Assembly: GCA_949775045.1 (NCBI GenBank)
Contig: OX459100.1
Coordinates: 18,797,268 to 18,861,267, forward strand
Length of the DNA stretch: 64,000 bases
Reading direction: 5' to 3'
From: Metridium senile
Lineage: Eukaryota > Cnidaria > Anthozoa > Actiniaria > Metridiidae
Positions within the stretch are counted from its first letter, which is position 1; every line of letters begins with the position of its first letter. A model generated the notes under the pieces. That model worked only from the letters and a program-made list of their open reading frames with translations, made no database searches and had not been told where the DNA came from. The position numbers and the translations under genes are program-made. Below are positions 23,961 to 36,449 of this stretch, piece after piece.

Positions 23961-24371
23961 ACTTTGAGGATACTTGAACCATGAACACTTGACTTTTTCA
24001 TGCTACTATTTTCTGAACCTTCTACTGCTTCAAAACCTCTAAAATGAAGCAGTGAGTTCAAATACACTAAGTGTTCATAATAAATCTTATTCAGTTCGAA
24101 TCTATTCGCTCATGGAATGTGGGTTGAAGAAAAGTAACAAAGAAACTCAAAGTATTCACTGTTCGAGTGTTCTCACTGTAAATAAGTATTTGTTATTTTT
24201 ATATGACGACATTCTTGTAATCAGCTCTATTGTTTAGTTAATACCATTGATATTTGTGACTGGTGTTAGCAAAAACAGAGACATATACCAGAAAGCAATT
24301 CATAGAAAACCAGACTTGCAGAAACATTGATTGAAAGATTGTTTGAAGAGAACTGACGGCCTGCAAGTAGT

Positions 24372-24377
24372 TTTATT
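24372..24377 (-). terminator. Candidate poly(A) signal of gene A
   Basis: AATAAA on the minus strand lies about 195 bp downstream of the gene A stop codon. Confidence 0.4.
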
Positions 24378-24571
24378 TCAAAAGGTTTCTTCCATTATTT
24401 GGATCAAAGCTATCATACCGTCTTTCATTTGACCAATCATCATGAATCAAGCACCTTCTATCTTATGTCATTCCTGCGCATGAGCGTCAACGCTCTTATG
24501 CTTGACATGCATTGCATCTTAATATAAAGCAATCACGTGACACCACCGTGACGTCATATCCATTACCATGA

Positions 24572-26807
24572 CTACACCCAAAAGGAGCTCACCCCACCCC
24601 CTCCTGCGTGACCGTTGCTATGTTCAGTTGGTAGGTGTGTTGTCTCGGTATGAGTCAATTGCCGGCCTCTCGCCGATGACCGTTTTGTTACTAGGGGCAT
24701 GAGGCGAGCTGGGTAACCAGGCGGTCCAGAAGGAGGCACAATGTATTCGCCTCGTTTGCTGTGCGTACGAACACACGAGATAACTTTAGGCAAAATGAAC
24801 TTCAACGCTATCAGTAGCAGTATTATCAATGCACAAGATATGAGTACTATCCCAGGGGTTCCCAGCCCTGACTTCTCGCTTGTCTCTTGCTGCTGAACGT
24901 TAAAGTCTTTATTTTCTCTCGTAGTCGATATTTCCATTGTCGGTGGGTGTGTCCATTTGATAACCCCGGTGGGGTCTGTAGGAAACGTTAGATTGAAGCA
25001 TATCTCACCTACAGGGCACGGCGTACCAGTCGTGACAGCCGTCGTGATGACTGTTGTTACAGTAGTGGGCGGGGTCGTTGGTTCAATGACGGGATAACAT
25101 GCTTTGTCGATCAAGTTGTCGACAGTCGTCGTTACTTGTTTATTGTCACTTTTCCCCCAGCATTCTAACGGACCTAGATGGAAACTTGACGCCGATTTGC
25201 CTGTCTTCTTGTTGAACATGATCACCATGACGGGAAGCTGGTGTTTAATTGTTAAATAACCTTCGTCACTGCGCCATTTGTACTTATCTTTGACGTCGCA
25301 GTTGCAGAGCTTGGCGGGGTTGGCGCATCTACTCGGGCTACTCATCCCGCATGCGCACCGTCCGCTCTCATTCGCCCCGCCCCAGTAATTGTGCTTAACG
25401 TTTCGATCTAGCGACGTCCAAAAGACGTGAGACGGCCCACTTGGCGAGTTCAACAGCTTAGAATTGACACAGTCAAATCTGATGTACTGGCGACATCGCG
25501 CACTATGCCGAACAAGTGCTGCAATCTGACCTTCGTCTAGGTTCTGATAGTAAACCTTATGGACATACTGACCAGCAATGAATTCCCCATCTTTGACTTT
25601 AATAGGACCTGATTCTACGTTATGTTTAATGACGGTGTATGCCCGTCTAGGGTTTGTTAAGTTACATAATGCTGTATACCTATCATCAGGCTTACTCCTA
25701 CCCGTGTGTAACAAGCAATGTGCGTCTTTGGTTAAGCCAAGTCGTCTGTAATCCTCACAAGTCGGTTTAAATACTGGAATGTGGCAAGTCTTCCCTTCGA
25801 AGTATGTCGTCGCGCAATTACAGTAAAATTCCTTCCAGTCTTGGCTACAGATCCCTCTATTTTGACAAGGGTTTGGGAAACACAGGTCCCTAGTTGAACA
25901 CCTCGATGCATCAATGCCGTGCGAATACTTCCTGCTATTCAACGCTTTCAGTGATATTATATGGCTGTCTACTTTAAGGTTCAACATACAGCCTACGAAT
26001 CCTGGAAACTTGGACAACGCGCCACCACGCCCGGCAAAGATCTTCATCCGGGACTTGTTCGAGTAATCAAGCAGTAGTGACGTCATGTTGAGTATCCGCG
26101 TTCTCGCTGATTTATCCAGGTTAAGGCTAATCTTAGGTGGGGAGATAGTGGCGTTGACGTGATGCCACTCACCATCGTGGAGATTATTACCGACCCTAAT
26201 GTGTGACTTGGAACCGTTAGGCGCTATGACGTCATAGATAAGAGCCCCGGCCTGCAATCGTACGTACATTTTGACCTTGATTGCGTTACGGGAGAACAAA
26301 AGCCCGTGCGGGTAAAACGTACGGAACTTGAAGCTCGTCGAGAAAGTATCGTTATCCTGAGGTAGTTTCGGTATAGTTACTTTGACGTACGACTGCGGAG
26401 TTAAGAACGTCACAGGACGGTAATCTTCTAGATGACACGTAAAAGGCATATCTCCGTATATATCAAATGGAGTGCTTCGTGGAAGGTTCGTCCTCGCGTC
26501 TTGTAAACCTTCTAATAACTTTATACCATCGAACTGCAAATCCCCCAGGCATCCACGATAGTGTGGGGCTCTGATGCCGAGGTTTTTCTTCGATGTGTCG
26601 ATCATTCCTGCCACAAAGATATAACTGTTTAGATTGAGCCTGTCGTACGGACCTGGCAGGATCTTTGTCATGGGGGACTGGCTGTCAATTTTGAGCGAGG
26701 TCTGCCTACTACGGCGTTGGACGACGACCGTATGCCATTCTCCGTTGAACAGGTTCTTCCCTACTCGTATCTCTGACTTCTCTTCTCCTCCAAGATAGAG
26801 AGTGTAT
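24572..26807 (-). CDS. Gene A exon 2: laminin-G to cytoplasmic tail in one exon
   Basis: The acceptor is TTTTCTCGATTCAG|ATACAC; its first base completes Lys83 (NGVLK|YTLYLGG). It contains [30 protein letters not shown] and [10 protein letters not shown] (laminin-G), [12 protein letters not shown] (EGF), [19 protein letters not shown] and LCNCDV (fibrinogen-like), and [17 protein letters not shown] (membrane). The stop is TAG at 24574-24572. Confidence 0.93.
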
Positions 26808-29800
26808 CTGAATCGAGAAAACATTGAAGTCAAAACATGGCACACTAAAGTAAAACCCCGCGTATAAGAACCTAGATTTTTCCAATTCAGCCTGAACAGG
26901 TTCTTATATAATTGGTGCTTTACTTGAAATCAGGCTATCTAGGTTATATAAGCATCACTCACTTCATCATTACAACACCTTTCTTCCTATTTTTTTTTTA
27001 CATTCAGATCAATGCTTTTGCACATGGCTCTTTTTTTACAAAAAAAAAAAAGAATGAAAATTTCAGCCTGACAGGTTCTTAAATTTTAGATTCTTATACG
27101 CGGGGTTTTACTGTATTTTATCGTCTTTTTGCAAGTTTTATTTCTACTTTGTCTGTTACCAATGAGGTATTTAAGTTGGTGCATTTTTCACGCAACCATT
27201 CATTTACTGGTTCCCTCATTCTTTAAATAATTTGTTCATCCAACAACAATGTTATTCATCAATGTACCAAAGAATTTAATGAGTTAGATATTGAGCTAAA
27301 ATATTTTTTAAATCCAAGCTTAGGAATACATTTTTGTAAATATTGTTTATTTTTTTTTTTTTTACCTTCTATCTATTATATCGTTTTTGAGTATTTTTAT
27401 AATTTTAGCATTGTACTGTAATTTTTATATATTTATTTGTATTTATTTTAGGGCCCTACTGACAATCGCCTTTGCGAGTAGGTTCATTCATTAAATAATA
27501 TCATTATAATCCATTCATTCAAGCTATTCCGTGTTAGACACTTTCGATACCGTAGAGATGCAAATGTGAATTAAGGTGTGATAAGCTTTGTTCTAAGAAA
27601 CACTAGATAATTCTATAATGCACATTTGCATCTCTACAGTATCGAAAGCATCTAACACGGAATAACTCCATTTACTTATTCATTCATTATTCCATTTGTT
27701 AAGTAATTTATTCTTTATTCATCCATCCGTTTATTCATCCATCCGTTTATTCATTCATCCGTTTATTCATCCATCCGTTTATTCATCCATCCGTTTATTC
27801 ATCCATCCGTTTATTCATTCATCCGTTTATTCATCCATCCGTTTATTCATCCATCCGTTTATTCATCCATCCGTTTATTCATCCATCCGTTTATTCATTC
27901 ATCCGTTTATTCATCCATCCGTTTATTCATTCATCCGTTTATTCATCCATCCGTTTATTAAACTTAGCATGATCAAGATGAATATATTGTGTAAAATGTT
28001 TAGTGTAAAAGTGAGAGAGAGTGAATATACAAAACACGACCACATCAGCTATGCTGTAAACATATATACACCTACTTGCAAGAACGTTGTCATACAACAT
28101 TTGAACATTTGTAATTTAGTGGATTAGGAATAAATTAAAAGTACAAAAGAAGATCATTGAAGCAGAACTCTTTCTTTTGTACTTTTAATTTATTCCTAAT
28201 CCACTAAATTACAAATGTTCAAATGTTAATGACAACGTTCTTGCAAGTAGGTGTATCGTGTATAAATAAATATTATTATTATTCATCTATCCGTTTATTC
28301 ATCTATCCGTTTAGCCATCCGTTTATTCATCCATCATTCCAATCATCCATCCATTTACTTACCTGTCCGTATATTCATTCAGTCGTTCATTCATTCATCA
28401 GTTATTCATTCATTCAAATATTTAGAATTCCATAGCGTTTGCATACATTAGATATGATTCAATTCTAGGGTGAGAGTCTTAATTGTCTTAATTGATGCAA
28501 TTAGTAGTAAGATGCATTATTAACTTTTGATCCGCCCACAACCCCAAGCTGTGGCTATCCTTGTGGACAAGGGTTTTACAGCACAAACGTACACGGCCAT
28601 TTTTAATGTACTCGCATACTTTACTGCACGCATTCTTCCTGCTATTTTTTTCTTAGAATTATTATTTACATATAAATATTAAATATAAACTTTACTATTT
28701 TATTACATATATTATTGATTCTATTAAAAATTTTAACAATTATTAAGGCCCAGGCAAACGGTTTCAACATTTGCTTCAACATCCGTTCGATTTTGTTGAC
28801 TGACAATGTTTAAACGCTTTTAAACTCTTCAACATCAATTCAAACATCGATTCAACACGTTTCAACAATGTTGAAAGAGTTTAAAAGCGTTTAAACATTG
28901 CCATTCAACAAAATCGAACGGATGTTGAAGCAAATGTTGAAACCGTTTGCCCGGGCCTTAAAGCGTCTAAGAATATCCCATAATTTAGGCGCTATAGAAA
29001 TTAATTTTAATTGTTTATTATTATCTATTATTATAAAACAAGCTTACACATGCCTTAAATGGTTATATCTGACAGTTTGTCATAGAACAGCGACAGTTTA
29101 ACGTAGAAAATCATGTGCAAAGAATATGAATTCGTGCTCTCAATCGACATTTTAATATTTTTCGTATTATTTATTGTTCTTCTTTCTTTCTATCTCCTAA
29201 TTTAATTAATCACTCACTTGCTTGCTTGTTTACGTCTGACTTAATCGCTTACTTACTCGCTTACTTACTTACATGCTTACTTTCTTTGCCATTAACTTTT
29301 CTATCCTTGCTTGCCACTTTTATTATTTGGTTTAACTCCAGCGATCCTCTTTCTTTTCTTCACTATTTTCTCATTTGCTTTCTCCTTTTCTTTCTTGCCT
29401 TCTTTCACGCCCTCCGTCCCTCCATCTTTCCTTCCCCCTCCTTTCCTTTTCTCCTTCCTTTTTTACTTCCTTCCTTTCTTCGTTCGTTCGTTCGTTCCTT
29501 CGTTCGTTCGTTCGTTCCTTCCTTCCTTCCTTCCTTCCTTCCTTCCTTCCTTCCTTCCTTCCTTCCTTCCTTCCTTCCTTCCTTCCCTCCTTCTTTCCTT
29601 CCTTCCATCCTTCCCTTCTTACTCTCTTTCGTTCTCGAGCTGTATATTCAAATTATTATCAAAATTCAAACGTTCTAAATTTGGTCTTTCTGCCAATATC
29701 GTGGTATTTTTTTTATAAGGTACTTTAGCATACAACACCTTATCACTATAGCTCTACTTTGTGATATTCGTCTAGTTTTGTCTCCCAATCAAGCAAATCT

Positions 29801-31332
29801 CTGTTATTCTAATATAAATTTGTACACTGTAAAAAGCTTGTCAGAACATGCTATTTCCTGCGGTTGAACTTGTTTTTGTTAAGTTGCAAAACCTGGAAGG
29901 TATATATAAACACTAAAATTACTATTCCAAAAAAAAACTACGAAAAACGTGTTATAAATTGTCGGTCTTATCCCTTTGAAGATTTTTATCTTAAAATTTG
30001 ACGAAAGACATAAAACAAATAAATAAACTAGGAAATACTTCTCTTTTCGGTAATCAATCCGTATACTTAGAGAAATCGACACTATTTCAGATCCTTCCGA
30101 CGTACATGGAATTATTTGTGACACTCTAAATTGGCAACTTGCAGAAGATAATGAAGTTGATGTGTTATCTTCACAAACTAGGGAGCCACTTAGGAAGGTT
30201 ATAAATTTGTTTTTCGTAAGACGCAGCAGGATTTTCTTTCATAAAGCCGCGAAGTTTGTCTGTATGTCCTGCTCGCTCTTATCAGTCTTTTCGACAATGT
30301 AATTCAACAATTTGAACTTCATAGACTAAACTTGGAGCTATTAACTTGTTACAATTTCACTTATCCCTCTTTTCCGGTGACAATACATAGTTTGTCAGTT
30401 CAAGTTTAACCAGTTTTCTGCTTTGTTGAACCTGGTTTTTTTTTCCTCTTATAAATCTGCTTTGTTGAACCTGTTTTTTCTGATCTTATAAATAGCGCAG
30501 TTCGATAAAACAAACTTGGTACATTTTCTTTATCGTCCTTCCCAAAGTCAAGTGCAGAGTTTACCACTTTTTGTTTCGATCATTTATCTTTCAGTTTTGA
30601 TAGAACTCAGTGCGGTTACTATCTCTAATATACATTTTCTCCAATAACGTAATAGACAAAAGTGTTCCCTTTGCTTTAACCGAACCGATGAAATTACGAA
30701 CTAATGAAAAATAAGTTCAAACATCGGCTTAACGCGTACCGTCACACAGTATTTAAAAGTATCGAAGTTTGCTTCACGTTGAACTATATATAAACAATTA
30801 TTTTCATTGCTAAACTAGTCTATCGAAATGTCTATTGTTCAATACAAAACATCGCCACTGTGTCTCAGCGGTTGCATGCATTCTAAAGTACTATGTATGC
30901 CACTATACGATTCATAAACTATAATGTACATTAATATCACATAAACTTCCAAACGCCTCTGTTTCAAACACTCTTGTTTTGCGACTTAAATACTTAAATC
31001 CCAAACCACTGTTATTGTCATGACAAATGACCGACATTGAAAATCCAACCCTCGTTGCCACCAAGCAATTACGTGAGAACTTACTTTAAAACGCCGTTGA
31101 TGAGCTCGAGTTGTACATAGTCTGATGTCCCTCTGCTGTATATCAACAAACCAGAAGGATGGATAGTTTTAAATCGAAGTGTAATAACATTCTTGTCCGT
31201 TGGGATGTTGTCGTTCTTGAGACTGTAACTAAAATATTCTTGTCCTTTAAATGTCACTTCAATAGCTAGACCATTCAAGACGTTTAAAGCCAGCAGTAAA
31301 TAACGTACTAAACGGCAAGATTTGCCGGACAT
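24572..31332 (-). CDS. Gene A: contactin-associated-protein-like receptor, two exons, 827 aa
   Basis: Exons are 31332-31085 and 26807-24572, joined in phase 2 across a 4.3-kb intron (828 codons with stop). Layout: signal peptide (1 to about 23), laminin-G 1 (about 24-207), laminin-G 2 (about 220-386), EGF (392-424), fibrinogen-C-like domain (from about 433 to about 665), Thr-rich stalk, transmembrane helix (about 735-755) and a 72-residue tail with [10 protein letters not shown]. The C-terminus FWV fits a class II PDZ ligand. It is a cell-surface adhesion-type receptor of the neurexin-IV/Caspr group. It shares domain order and intron 1 with gene B, but everything after intron 1 is one exon. 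Ligand and cell type cannot be read from the sequence. Confidence 0.88.
26848..27113. mobile_element. MITE just upstream of gene A exon 2
   Basis: AGTAAAACCCCGCGTATAAG is inverted as CTTATACGCGGGGTTTTACT, and CAGCCTGAACAGGTTCTTA occurs inside in related orientations. It ends about 40 bp upstream of the exon 2 acceptor. Its ends resemble pogo-type elements. Confidence 0.7.
27535..27664. mobile_element. Palindromic MITE of 130 bp
   Basis: ATTCCGTGTTAGACACTTTC is inverted as GAAAGCATCTAACACGGAAT. Confidence 0.75.
27665..27960. repeat. TCCGTTTATTCATCCA tandem repeat
   Basis: About 14 copies of a 16-bp unit with TCATTCA variants. The open frame (IRLFIHPF repeats) is a by-product. Confidence 0.9.
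28067..28255. mobile_element. Hairpin MITE, family 5, copy 2
   Basis: TACACCTACTTGCAAGAACG is inverted as CGTTCTTGCAAGTAGGTGTA; it is related to 23332-23563. Confidence 0.8.
28280..28425. repeat. TTCATCCA/TTCATTCA repeat tract
   Basis: Same repeat type as 27665-27960, less regular, directly after the MITE, which seems to have inserted into one repeat field. Confidence 0.75.
28744..28960. mobile_element. Long perfect-type palindromic MITE
   Basis: AAGGCCCAGGCAAACGGTTT..CAACATCCGTTCGATTTTGT..AACGCTTTTAAACTC is inverted along almost its whole length and ends CCGTTTGCCCGGGCCTT. Confidence 0.8.
29437..29612. repeat. (CCTT)n and (CGTT)n microsatellite
   Basis: More than 20 CCTT units with a CGTT block. 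All three plus-strand frames are open only because of the repeat. Confidence 0.9.
31085..31332 (-). CDS. Gene A exon 1: signal peptide and start of laminin-G 1
   Basis: The ATG at 31332 opens [19 protein letters not shown], then [11 protein letters not shown] and [18 protein letters not shown], closely parallel to gene B exon 1. The donor is TTTTAAA|GTAAGT (phase 2). Confidence 0.9.
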
Positions 31333-33640
31333 GCTGGCAATGTTAGGATAAATTGAGCAAATGGTAGGATTTTCAGCTGATTTTGGAAGGTATTTTATGC
31401 TGCGCCATGCCGTATGGAGTGTCGATGTTGGATGAAACCTACAGGCCTTGTTGTTACTGGATTACTGACGGTCAACAAATTTATCGCAGTCCAAACCCAA
31501 GATTTCAGAATCAGAAATAAAAAACTGTGATTTTACAATTGGCCAATCAAGAGGTAAAAAAATAATTGGTTCTTAATTGATTTTCGCTTTGCGCCATAGC
31601 AGGTGCAAAACCGTGACATTGGATGTACATCTCTTCATTATTCTTGCTCAATCAGAGTTCTTCTCAACGAAACCCGATGTTTAATTTATCCTGTTTTAGT
31701 GTTTTTCAGCTTTAATTTCTTGCTCGAGTACGAACATTTATCCCCGGTGATAGAGTAATTGCAACATGATATTTGTGGTATTCAAATCGAAGCTTTGATC
31801 ATAGGTTCGATCGAAGCTTTGATCAAGGGTCTGTAAGTACGAGCACGGATACTTGTCATGTCACCAGTGTCTATCATAGCTTCTCAAAACCTGTACGATG
31901 ACTATCGAAAAACTTTTACATTCTATAATTCGAGAATACTTCTATCTATCTTATCATGCTCAACTTTTCGCATTTCACGCAGTTTCTTACAAAAAAACCT
32001 CCGAGATATTCAATCAAGCCACTTTGAATTGCCACAAAGATAACAATCAATACATCGATCCCCTTAGAGAGAGATAAGAAGAAAGGTTGCTATCAACTTC
32101 ATTGAGTAACAAACAATAAACTCGTTGTTTCTTTCTTAAATAAAGTGCTAAATTTTACGCCAAAGAAATCCGTTTGTTGTTTGTTACAGCTTGCATGTCT
32201 CGACTGGTTTCGCAATGCGTGATGCGTTGATGTTCTGTGGCTGTAAGATTTGGTTACTCAGCCTATGAACAGTGTACTATTTAATATTTTAAAACTTTGC
32301 TATCAAGAGACAGATCTTTTTTACACAGATTCGTCATTAAAAATGCATTAGAACTAATTCTATCTCAAGAAAATAATTCAACAAACAAAAGAATGACGAC
32401 TCTCTTTTCTTGTAGATTTAAGTTGGAAAACATACGATAAAAATGTCCAGAAAATATTGTCCAGAATTGATTGAATCCATATCTAGCATAACTATATGAA
32501 CATTAAAGGCTATTTTTGAGACAGACTAGGGTTTGAAAAATATTTCCCGCCTGGAGAAATCGAACTTTTACATCGAGAACTAGCTTCAAGAGACAAATCT
32601 TACGTCTTTTCTAACTAATTAACTATATGTTTACTTCAAGCATTTCAGTGTGCAAAATATTAGTGATAAAATATGAATTTTCATCTGTGAGAAAGGTGGA
32701 GTTTATGAATAAAATTATCATGAAATTCAGTATAATAATAAACTTTGTTAAGGAAAAGCCATTTTAATGCTTCAGAAACCATTTTAGTGGCAGAAAACCG
32801 TTAAAATGCTTGTAGAAATGTTTGTGTGACTGCAGAAAAGCCATTTTTAAAACTATAAGAATTATAATACTACATCGATGTACTTAAAGCGGAAACCATA
32901 GTTGGAAACCATTTGAATGCTGCAGGATGGTTTTATAGCAAGGCAGTGGAAAGAACAAAATTATTCTGGTCATCAGTGTTTGTTAGAGCGACATCATTTC
33001 CAGCAGTACTGAAAACATTTAAGACAACCCAGATCATAGTTTATAATGGCACAGAGTAATGCCACACGAAACATTTGAAGTATCTATTCTTAACGAGAAA
33101 AAAGTTGAGTATCGATTCGTCGTTTTTTGCCAAAACAATTTCTTTCATTTTGCACCATATTTCAGATTTTTTATATTATTTTCGCGCAACTGAATCATTT
33201 TGGATTCAATAGTTTTCTTCATTTAGTCCCGAAACCTACATAAGCAAGCACAGTTCTTTTTAACCCGACCTAATTTTGTAAAAGGATTAATTTTTTCCTC
33301 ATCATTTCCCCATTATTTTCTCATGAAATCTTTTCATAATGACATCAATCAATTTAACTTCGAATTTATTTCCTTTCTTACTATTTAGACTCTTTAAACT
33401 AGGGTAATATGAAATTATAAAGATTGTTCATCGTGGATATGAGATAAATACTATGTAATTCATTTGTCTCACGACATTAATGTCGAAGGTTTAGACCGCG
33501 ACGTTTCGACTGCTACTGCTAGTCTTCATCAGGCGACGGGTAGACTTTTAAGGGCTGTAATATCAGGATGTAATTAATAGGTCGGTAATATGCTAGGTAA
33601 ATGTGTAGAGCTTCTGCTCAAAATCTTTGTCTTTATAGTA

Positions 33641-33760
33641 AGTAAATAAGCAAGTAATTAAGTGAGTGAGTAATAGGTAAGTAAGTAAGTAAATAAGTAA
33701 GTAAGTAAGTAAGTAAGTAATAGGTAAGTAAGCAAGTAATAGGTAAGTAGTAAGTAATAG

Positions 33761-33793
<33 letters not shown>

Positions 33794-34120
33794 TTAGTAA
33801 GTAAGTAAATTAGTAAGTAAGTAAATTAGTAAGTAAGTAAGTAATAGGTAAGTAATGAGTTGAAATGCGTTCGGTGTATAAGTGAAATACAGATACATGA
33901 GATATATACATTGATATTTGTCTCATGTATATCTGTAATTGGTAAGTAGGTAAGGAAGTACGTAAGTAAGTAAATAAGTAAGTAAGTAAGTAAATTAGTA
34001 AGTAAGTAATAAGTAAGTATTGAATTGAAATGAATTCGGTGTATAAACGAAATACAGATACATGAGATACATTGATATTTTTCTCATATATCTGTAATAG
34101 GTAAGTACGTAAGTAAGTAA
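33641..34120. repeat. (GTAA)n microsatellite field with embedded duplicated segment
   Basis: Long impure GTAA runs contain two copies of a segment (GAATTCGGTGTATAA..GAAATACAGATACATGAGAT), near 33870 and near 34040. Confidence 0.85.
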
Positions 34121-35919
34121 GCTATGCTTATGTAGAAATACACAATGTTAAATACTTTTCTTCTTTACAGTGTATATCTTTAAAGCTATTTATCAAGAAA
34201 CAAGTCTGGAAACTACTTATATGCTGGGAACAAAGGGCCTTACTTAGGTATGAAATAACGAATAATGCTTTTACTACGAAACGTTGCAGAAGTAGTCATT
34301 TCATTCTAGGTCGTTTTTAGTCATCACAAGTCGTCATCTTTAGTCATCGCAATCTTGACCTGCGATCACGTACGTCGTTACAACAGGAGAATGATATTTG
34401 GCTACTAAGTACAATTATTTTAATTTGATATTTTACTTCTGTGAAAGTGAGAGATAAGATAAGGAATGAATAAGTACATCAGTAGATAAGCAAAAGTCCA
34501 GGGAGGGGGGACTCGTGGTAAAAGTATCGGCTATGCTCGCCGTATCTCGGGGATAAACGTATTGTATGCTCGTCTTATCACGGGGATAAATGTATCGGGC
34601 ATGCTCGCCTTATCTAGGGGTAAAAGTACTAGTTTTTGAGGTATCTCTTTGCATCGGGCAAAACTAATCAGTTGAAGTGTCAACGAATAACAAGGAAAGT
34701 CCATGAAATAATCAAGCTAAGATGGTTTGGACATCATAATACAGAGGGAGAAGATATAATGGAAATGGAAGTGCTAGGGAGTCGGACAAGAAGAAGATGA
34801 TTATCCATAGAAACTGTTGGCTTGCAAGAGATACCAAAGATTGCCAGTAAGACAGTGAGATCTTTAATTAACTTTAATGGTCGACTAAACTATACGCATG
34901 GACTTTAACTATAAATGCTTCTCAGACACCACAAATTCATAGTGAAATACCGTGGGAAGACGTATTTCATTATTTCCTATTTATTGGTGTTTGCTAAGAA
35001 GTACCCGCATAGAGATGAATTTCCTTCTACAGCTCATGCATGATTATTAATGCTGATTACATAAGAATAGCACTAAATACTTGATGATTATAATGAAGAT
35101 GGAGAGACTACATGCAATAAGACATGAGGGACAGAAGAGGAAGAACATAAGACAGAAACAGCTGGAAGAAGCTACTAAAAAACGGGGATCACGCTAAGAG
35201 TAAAAATAAAATTTCTAAAAGCGCGCGAAACGCTGTAGGTGATTATCGAGAAATAGCGTGAATTTATGCACCAATCACCGCGAGCGATTGTCTATAACTG
35301 ATTACTTGGGTATTTCTAATAATTACTTATATTGCAATTTTCTTTGTGAAGTAATTTATTTGTCTTTGAAAAAGAACAAATTGCATGCATTACTATCCTA
35401 GTACAACCAAACGTGAAAGGTTTGGATTATTTCACTAACAAAACTAGTACAAAAAAAACTATGGAGATAGACGGAAACAGCTCATGAAACGATATTATGC
35501 TGTTTGTTTTCATCTGATCAATTACTAAATCTTAAAAGCCTTCCACTTGCTTGAAAACTCTTGTAAAGGCAATGGAATGTGCTAATACTAAATATCATAT
35601 ATATAATATATAACTAATTTGTATGCCGAATACAGCATACATAACTCCATAGCTCATATAATGTTTATAAAACTAATACTACAATAGTAATAATTATGAT
35701 AATAAGTAGTGTTGTCGGTGTTTTTAAAGAACAAATTGAAGTCACACAAGCAACTGATACATCGTATAAAAAAATTCTAACTTTTTCGTATCTAAAAATG
35801 TTGTAATCGAAACTTACTCTAATGATTGTCACTATTGATAAAAACTTGATATCAACACAAAACTACTAACTGAAACGTTCTGAATAAACACATCTTTCAG
35901 TTACAATGCATCTTCTTCT

Positions 35920-36190
35920 ATATACACCTATTTCAATTGTTGTCGTAATCAAAGCTACAGTCCACACTCTAAAGCCTGCAAAGCATATCGGTATTTTCTT
36001 CTCTTCTCGATTTATTCATGGCATATTTTTGCTTGTGCGTGTTTGTGTTATATGACTTGCAACTAGTAGTTATAATAGTAGATGATGAATCAAATATTTA
36101 TTAAAAAAAAAACAAGTAATAAACCAACGATTTATATTCATGTTACCGACATTCTTTGTTGCGACAACGATTTTTGAAATAAGTGTATAT
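35920..36190. mobile_element. Palindromic MITE, family 1, copy 2
   Basis: ATATACACCTATTTCAATTG..AAAGCTACAGTCCACACTC matches 3474-3777; the right arm has lost part of its sequence but ends TTTTTGAAATAAGTGTATAT. Confidence 0.65.
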
Positions 36191-36449
36191 GTGTTGTACA
36201 CATGTTTGAAAGTTCATGCACTAAGCCTACTTCATTGCTGGTTTATGTTCTAGTGTAGATTAGGATATTAACTATGATACAATCAGTGATGAAGATTGTT
36301 CTTGGGAAATAAATTGTCAAGTGTCCTATACGTTTTTCTTCTCATGGTGCAGCTTCAAATAACTGTGATTAAATCAGTAAGAAAACGTTTTTTTTTTCTT
36401 GGAAAGACAGTCTGTCGAAGGCCAGCGATTGCCAGTGTTCTTTTGGTTC

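Larger units (their letters stand above)
18999..24371. other. Spacer between gene B and gene A; repeats only
   Basis: It contains the upstream region of gene B and the mobile and tandem repeats listed separately. No convincing gene was found on either strand. Short open frames are compatible with chance in AT-rich DNA. Confidence 0.45.
27114..31084. other. Rest of gene A intron 1: simple repeats and MITEs
   Basis: No additional exon is needed, because the two exons join in phase and complete the laminin-G fold. The sequence is dominated by ATCC/TTTA repeats, a CCTT run and hairpin elements. Confidence 0.6.

Noticed and set aside
27696..28127. 143-residue frame with IRLFIHPF repeats
   Set aside because: Simple translation of the TCCGTTTATTCATCCA tandem repeat.
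29226..29728. Overlapping open frames rich in FLPS/PSFLPSF
   Set aside because: They are products of the CCTT microsatellite, and all three frames are open at once.
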